From Nocardia sp. MH4 (GTDB taxonomy: Bacteria; Actinomycetota; Actinomycetes; Mycobacteriales; Mycobacteriaceae), in contig NZ_LPNR01000106.1 of NCBI RefSeq assembly GCF_019266065.1, positions 1-64,000 on the forward strand: DNA of 64,000 nt, read 5' to 3'. Within the stretch, counting starts at the first letter, position 1, and each line of letters opens with the position of its first letter. The notes under the pieces are model-generated. The model was not told where the DNA came from and searched no databases. It saw only the letters and a list, made by a program, of their open reading frames with translations. The position numbers were made by a program, and so were the translations under genes. Positions 60,506 through 64,000 of this stretch are shown piece after piece.

Positions 60506-60513
60506 GGGGAAGA

Positions 60514-60546
60514 CCCCGCGGGAGCCGCGCAGCCGGCCCCCGCGGG
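60514..60546. terminator. Terminator-like hairpin between convergent IclR and dehydrogenase genes
   Basis: CCCGCGGG (60515-60522) pairs with CCCGCGGG (60539-60546) around an inner GC-rich loop, in the 47-bp gap between two convergent genes. Confidence 0.5.
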
Positions 60547-60552
60547 ACGCGA

Positions 60553-61404
60553 TCACTTCGCGTAGTCGTAGAACCCGCGGCCGGACTTGCGGCCGAGGCG
60601 GCCCGCGTCGACCATCCGGCGCAGCAGCGCGGGCGGGGCCAGGTGCGGCTCGGCGAACTCGGCGTAGAGCGACTCCGAGGCGGCCAGGGCGATGTCGAGG
60701 CCGACGGTGTCGAGCAGGGTCAGCGGACCCATCGGGTAGCCGCAGCCGCCCTTCATGGCCGCGTCGATGTCCTCGGCGGTGGCGTAGCCGGACTCGAGCA
60801 TCCGGATCGCCGAGCACAGGTAGGGGATGAGCAGCGCGTTGACGATGAAGCCGGAGCGGTCACCGGCCTGCACGGTCATCTTGCCCAGGGTGTTCTTGGC
60901 GTAGTCGGTGACGGCCGCGGCCGCCTCCGGCGCGGTCACCAGGGTCGAGATGATCTCGACCAGCGGCATCACCGGCACCGGGTTGAAGAAGTGCACGCCG
61001 ACCACGCGCTCGGGACGCTCGGTGGCGCCGGCCACCTTGATCACCGGGATCGAGGAGGTGTTGGTGGCGAGGATGCCCTCGGGCTTGACGATCTTGTCGA
61101 GCTTGCCGAAGATCTCGTACTTGACCGACTCGATCTCCGGCGCGGCCTCGATCACCAGGTCACGGTCGGCGAACTCGTCGATGTCCAGGGTGACCCGCAC
61201 GCGCGCGATCGCCGCGTCGGCCTCCTCCTGGGTGATCTTGCCGCGGGACACGCCCCGGCTGATCGAGCTCGCGATCCGCTGCTCGGCCGCCTCGGCGAAC
61301 TCCGGCTTGGTCTCGAGCACGAGCACCGAGCTGCCTGCCTTGGCACACACCTCCGCGATGCCGGCACCCATGGTGCCGCCACCGATCACTCCGATCAACT
61401 CCAC
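60553..61404 (-). CDS. fadB2: 3-hydroxybutyryl-CoA/3-hydroxyacyl-CoA dehydrogenase
   Basis: A 283-residue stand-alone 3-hydroxyacyl-CoA dehydrogenase. NAD site GVIGGGTMGAGIAEV; active-site His in VGVHFFNPVPVMPLVEII with the Glu shortly after; Asn in DRSGFIVNALLIPYL; C-terminal domain GGCGYPMGPLTLLDTVGLD. It oxidises 3-hydroxyacyl-CoA (or reduces acetoacetyl-CoA), in fatty-acid or butyrate metabolism. The GTG has GGGAG seven bases upstream. The 166-bp gap before it (61405-61570) holds its promoter. Confidence 0.94.
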   Translation of the reverse strand: MELIGVIGGGTMGAGIAEVCAKAGSSVLVLETKPEFAEAAEQRIASSISRGVSRGKITQEEADAAIARVRVTLDIDEFADRDLVIEAAPEIESVKYEIFGKLDKIVKPEGILATNTSSIPVIKVAGATERPERVVGVHFFNPVPVMPLVEIISTLVTAPEAAAAVTDYAKNTLGKMTVQAGDRSGFIVNALLIPYLCSAIRMLESGYATAEDIDAAMKGGCGYPMGPLTLLDTVGLDIALAASESLYAEFAEPHLAPPALLRRMVDAGRLGRKSGRGFYDYAK

Positions 61405-61570
61405 TGCAGAACTCCCAACATCGCATTGCCCTGGCTGTCCCGGGGATTATTTCACCCGAGCTGGCACTGAGTGCCACAGGCTGGCGAAAGCGCTGGCCAC
61501 CGGGGGCACGGACGCCCACCGGGCCGCCACCGCCTCGATGGTCGAGCGGTGGCGGCCCAGCGGGTTTCGG

Positions 61571-63064
61571 CTATCGGACGGGCGTCAGCTCCGGCTCGGC
61601 CGGCTCCCGTCGCCCGCGACCGAGGACCGAGTGCCGACGGCCGTAGGCGAAGTAGACGACGACACCGAGGGCCATCCAGATCACGAAGCGCAGCCAGGTC
61701 TCGATCGAGAGGTTCACCATCAACCACACGCACGCCAGCGCGCCGAGGACGGGCACCACCGGAACGAACGGGACGCGGAAGCCACGCGGCAGATCGGGGC
61801 GGGTCCGGCGCAGCACCAGCACACCGACCGACACCAGCACGAAGGCCACCAGGGTGCCGATATTGACCATTTCCTCGAGCGTGCCGAAGTCGACGAACCC
61901 GGCCAGCAGCGCGCAGACCACGCCCACGATCACGGTCAACCGGACCGGCGTGCCCTTCTTCCCGGTCTGGGCCAGGCCGCGGGGCAGCAGCCCGTCGCGG
62001 GCCATGGCGAACAGCACCCGGGTCTGGCCCAGGAACATCACCATGACCACCGTCGACAGACCGGCCAGCGCGCCGATCGCGATGATGTTCTTCACCCAGG
62101 TGGCACCGTGGATGGCGAAGGCCGTCGCGAGGGTGGCGTTGCCGTCGGCCAGCGCGGTGTAGGGGACCATGCCGGTGAGGATCAGCGAGACCGCGATGTA
62201 GAGCACGGTCACGATGGCCAATGAGCCCAGGATGCCGCGCGGGATGTCGCGCTGCGGGTTGCGGGTCTCCTCGGCGGTGGTGGCGACCACGTCGAAGCCG
62301 ATGAAGGCGAAGAACACCAGGCTGGCCGCGGCGAGCAGGCCGTACCAGCCGTAGCTGGTGCCGCCGGAGCCGGTGAGGAAGGCGAACAGCGACTGCCGCA
62401 GGCCCTCGGCCTTCTCCGACGGTGCCGACGGCGGGATGTAGGGGGTCAGATTCGACGGCGTGAAGTAGGTCGCGCCGACCACCAGGACCAGCGCGATCAC
62501 GCCCAGCTTGATCGCCACGGCAATGGCCGACACCCGCGAGGACAACTTGGTCCCGGTGGCCAGCAGCACGCCGACCACCGCGATGATCAGCACCGCGCCC
62601 CAATCGAAGTGCAGCGAGCCGATCTGCACCACCGGCGCCGACGACCCGAGCACATTGCCCAGATACTGCGACCATCCCTTGGCGACCACCGCGACCGCGA
62701 GTGCGAACTCCAGGATCAGATCCCAGCCGATGATCCAGGCGATGACCTCACCGAAGGTCGCGTAGGCGAAGGTGTACGCGCTGCCGGCGACCGGCACGGT
62801 CGAGGCGAACTCGGCGTAACACAGGGCCGTCAGGCCGCAGGCGACCGCCGCGAAGACGAAGGCGAGCGAGACCGCGGGTCCCGCCACCGTGCCCGCGGTG
62901 CGCGCGGTGAGGGTGAAGATGCCCGCGCCGATCACCACCGCGACACCGAAGATCGTCAGGTCCTTGGCCGTGAGATCCTTGCGCAGCTTGGACTCCGGAT
63001 CGTCGGTGTCCCGGATCGACTGCTCGACCGATTTGGTGCGGAACAAGCCGCTCGTGCCGGTCAT
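61571..63064 (-). CDS. Amino acid permease of the cationic amino acid transporter type (APC family)
   Basis: A 497-residue permease of about twelve spans. It starts with the family sequence ESKLRKDLTAKDLTIFGVAVVIGAGIFTLTA, has YAEFASTVPVAGSAYTFAYATFGE and FFAFIGFDVVATTAEETRNPQRDIPRGI, all typical of YfnA/CAT-type permeases. Its ATG overlaps the stop of the upstream dehydrogenase by four bases, so the two are translationally coupled: uptake plus oxidative deamination of a branched-chain or aromatic amino acid. Confidence 0.92.
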   Translation of the reverse strand: MTGTSGLFRTKSVEQSIRDTDDPESKLRKDLTAKDLTIFGVAVVIGAGIFTLTARTAGTVAGPAVSLAFVFAAVACGLTALCYAEFASTVPVAGSAYTFAYATFGEVIAWIIGWDLILEFALAVAVVAKGWSQYLGNVLGSSAPVVQIGSLHFDWGAVLIIAVVGVLLATGTKLSSRVSAIAVAIKLGVIALVLVVGATYFTPSNLTPYIPPSAPSEKAEGLRQSLFAFLTGSGGTSYGWYGLLAAASLVFFAFIGFDVVATTAEETRNPQRDIPRGILGSLAIVTVLYIAVSLILTGMVPYTALADGNATLATAFAIHGATWVKNIIAIGALAGLSTVVMVMFLGQTRVLFAMARDGLLPRGLAQTGKKGTPVRLTVIVGVVCALLAGFVDFGTLEEMVNIGTLVAFVLVSVGVLVLRRTRPDLPRGFRVPFVPVVPVLGALACVWLMVNLSIETWLRFVIWMALGVVVYFAYGRRHSVLGRGRREPAEPELTPVR

Positions 63065-64000
63065 CAGAGCGACCGGGGGATGGCGTCGAGCCGGCGTTCG
63101 GCGAACCGGTTGGCGGCGGCGCCGGTCCCGATCCCTGCCGACAGCGCGGCGGCGATGATCTCGCGGCAGCGCGGGTAGATATCGGCGACCTCGGCCTCGA
63201 CCTCGGCCGGAGCGGCGCCGCGCAGTTCACCCGCGACCTGGATGAGGCCGCCGCCGTTGGCGACGAAGTCGGGCACCCAGGTGATGCCGCGGTCGCTCAG
63301 CGCCTGCTCCACCTCGGGGGTCGCGAGCTGGTTGTTGGCCGCGCCGCAGATGAGCTTGGCCTCGATCGTCGGTGCGCTCGCCGCGGTGAGCGTGGCGCCC
63401 ATCGCGCACGGGGCGTAGACGTCGACCGGGGCGGTGGCCACCGTGGACAGCAGCCGCACGGCGGGCTGTTCGTCGGCGATGCGCCGCAGGGCCGCCTCGT
63501 TCACATCCGTGACGCAGACCTCGGCGCCGTCGGCCAGCAGCAAAGCGGTGAGCTCGCGGCCGACCTTGCCGACGCCTTCCACGCCGACCGTGCGACCGGC
63601 CAGTGTCGGTGCGCCCCACACGGATTCGGCCCCGGCGCGCATCGCGTGAAAGACACCGAGGGCGGTCAGCCTGGCGCTGTCGCCGCTGCCGCCCGCGGCG
63701 ACGCTGCGGCCGGTGACGTAGCGGGTGTGCCTGCCGATGACATCCAGGTCATCGGTGTCGGTGCCCACATCGCCCGCGGTGATGTAGCGCCCGCCGAGGG
63801 TCTCGACGAAGCGGGCGTAGGCCGCCAGCAGTTCTTCGCTCTTGGCGGTCGCCGGATCGCCGATGATCACCGCCTTGCCGCCGCCGAGGTCGACCCCGGC
63901 CGCGGCGGCCTTGTAGGTCATGCCCCACGACAGCCGCAGCACGTCCTGCAGCGCCGCGGACTCGTCGGCGTACGGGTAGAAGCGGGTGCCGCCCAGGGCC
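63064..64000 (-). CDS. Leu/Val/Phe/Glu-type amino acid dehydrogenase, N-terminus beyond window edge
   Basis: The last about 312 residues of an NAD-dependent amino acid dehydrogenase; the frame continues past the right edge. The substrate-binding and catalytic Lys residues are both visible in MTYKAAAAGVDLGGGKAVI, and the NAD site is GVEGVGKVGRELTALL. ALGGTRFYPYADE at the edge matches the family pattern before that. It deaminates a branched-chain or aromatic amino acid to its 2-oxo acid. Valine dehydrogenase is the likeliest type in actinobacteria, but the specificity is not certain. Followed by an overlapping amino acid permease gene. Confidence 0.92.
   Translation of the reverse strand, partial: ALGGTRFYPYADESAALQDVLRLSWGMTYKAAAAGVDLGGGKAVIIGDPATAKSEELLAAYARFVETLGGRYITAGDVGTDTDDLDVIGRHTRYVTGRSVAAGGSGDSARLTALGVFHAMRAGAESVWGAPTLAGRTVGVEGVGKVGRELTALLLADGAEVCVTDVNEAALRRIADEQPAVRLLSTVATAPVDVYAPCAMGATLTAASAPTIEAKLICGAANNQLATPEVEQALSDRGITWVPDFVANGGGLIQVAGELRGAAPAEVEAEVADIYPRCREIIAAALSAGIGTGAAANRFAERRLDAIPRSL

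Overview
The window is very GC-rich, with GTG/TTG starts, 4-bp ATGA/GTGA overlaps and lipobox and Tat signals, as in Actinomycetota. Gene order points to Mycobacteriales, probably Nocardia or a close relative. From 11.4 to 34.5 kb the genes follow, as I remember it, the Mycobacterium tuberculosis order ctaD - serB2 - ABC ATPase (Rv3041c) - Nudix (Rv3040c) - echA17 - Rv3038c - Rv3037c - Rv3034c/Rv3035 - Rv3032/Rv3031/Rv3030 - fixA/fixB. The genus is an inference; no rRNA or other marker is present.

Layout. (1) 1-8.3 kb, minus strand: the N-terminal 2565 residues of a large non-ribosomal peptide synthetase (C-A-T-E-C-A-T, cut by the window edge), preceded by a small gene encoding only the front of an adenylation domain. 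(2) 8.4-11.1 kb: a membrane beta-propeller protein and a two-domain VOC protein. (3) 11.4-34.5 kb: the conserved core. It holds cytochrome oxidase subunit I, phosphoserine phosphatase, a chagasin-like lipoprotein, a PTH2-like protein, a 52-residue membrane protein, CoA/lipid-related enzymes, methyltransferases, and the locus for methylglucose lipopolysaccharide (GT4 glucosyltransferase, GH57 branching enzyme, methyltransferase). It ends with the electron transfer flavoprotein genes. Between the Rv3035 and Rv3032 homologues sit a polysaccharide deacetylase, a DUF4015 glycosidase-like protein, a TerD-nuclease fusion and a SpoIIAA-like protein. (4) 34.7-47.3 kb: accessory DNA with a decayed Uma2 gene, an orphan, a GNAT, an APH(6)-like kinase, a LysR regulator divergent from a type II NADH dehydrogenase, and a peptide ABC importer with an AsnC-type regulator and an M20 peptidase. 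(5) 47.4-49.2 kb: an OlsB-like/PlsC-like acyltransferase pair, which in M. tuberculosis (Rv3027c/Rv3026c, from memory) directly follows fixB. (6) 49.2-60.5 kb: a complete A-T-C-A-T-R synthetase, convergent with an exported RidA-like lipoprotein and a Tat-exported flavin amine oxidase; then an APC permease and an IclR regulator. (7) 60.5-64 kb: 3-hydroxyacyl-CoA dehydrogenase, amino acid permease and a partial Leu/Val/Phe-type dehydrogenase.

The most unusual points are the compact NRPS locus at 49.5-60.5 kb, whose domain order matches dipeptide-aldehyde/pyrazinone synthetases and which lies beside an exported imine-handling enzyme pair; the single-protein TerD plus PD-(D/E)XK nuclease fusion at 26.4-28.3 kb; and the free-standing adenylation-domain fragment upstream of the first NRPS. 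No tRNA, rRNA, CRISPR array, insertion sequence or origin was seen.
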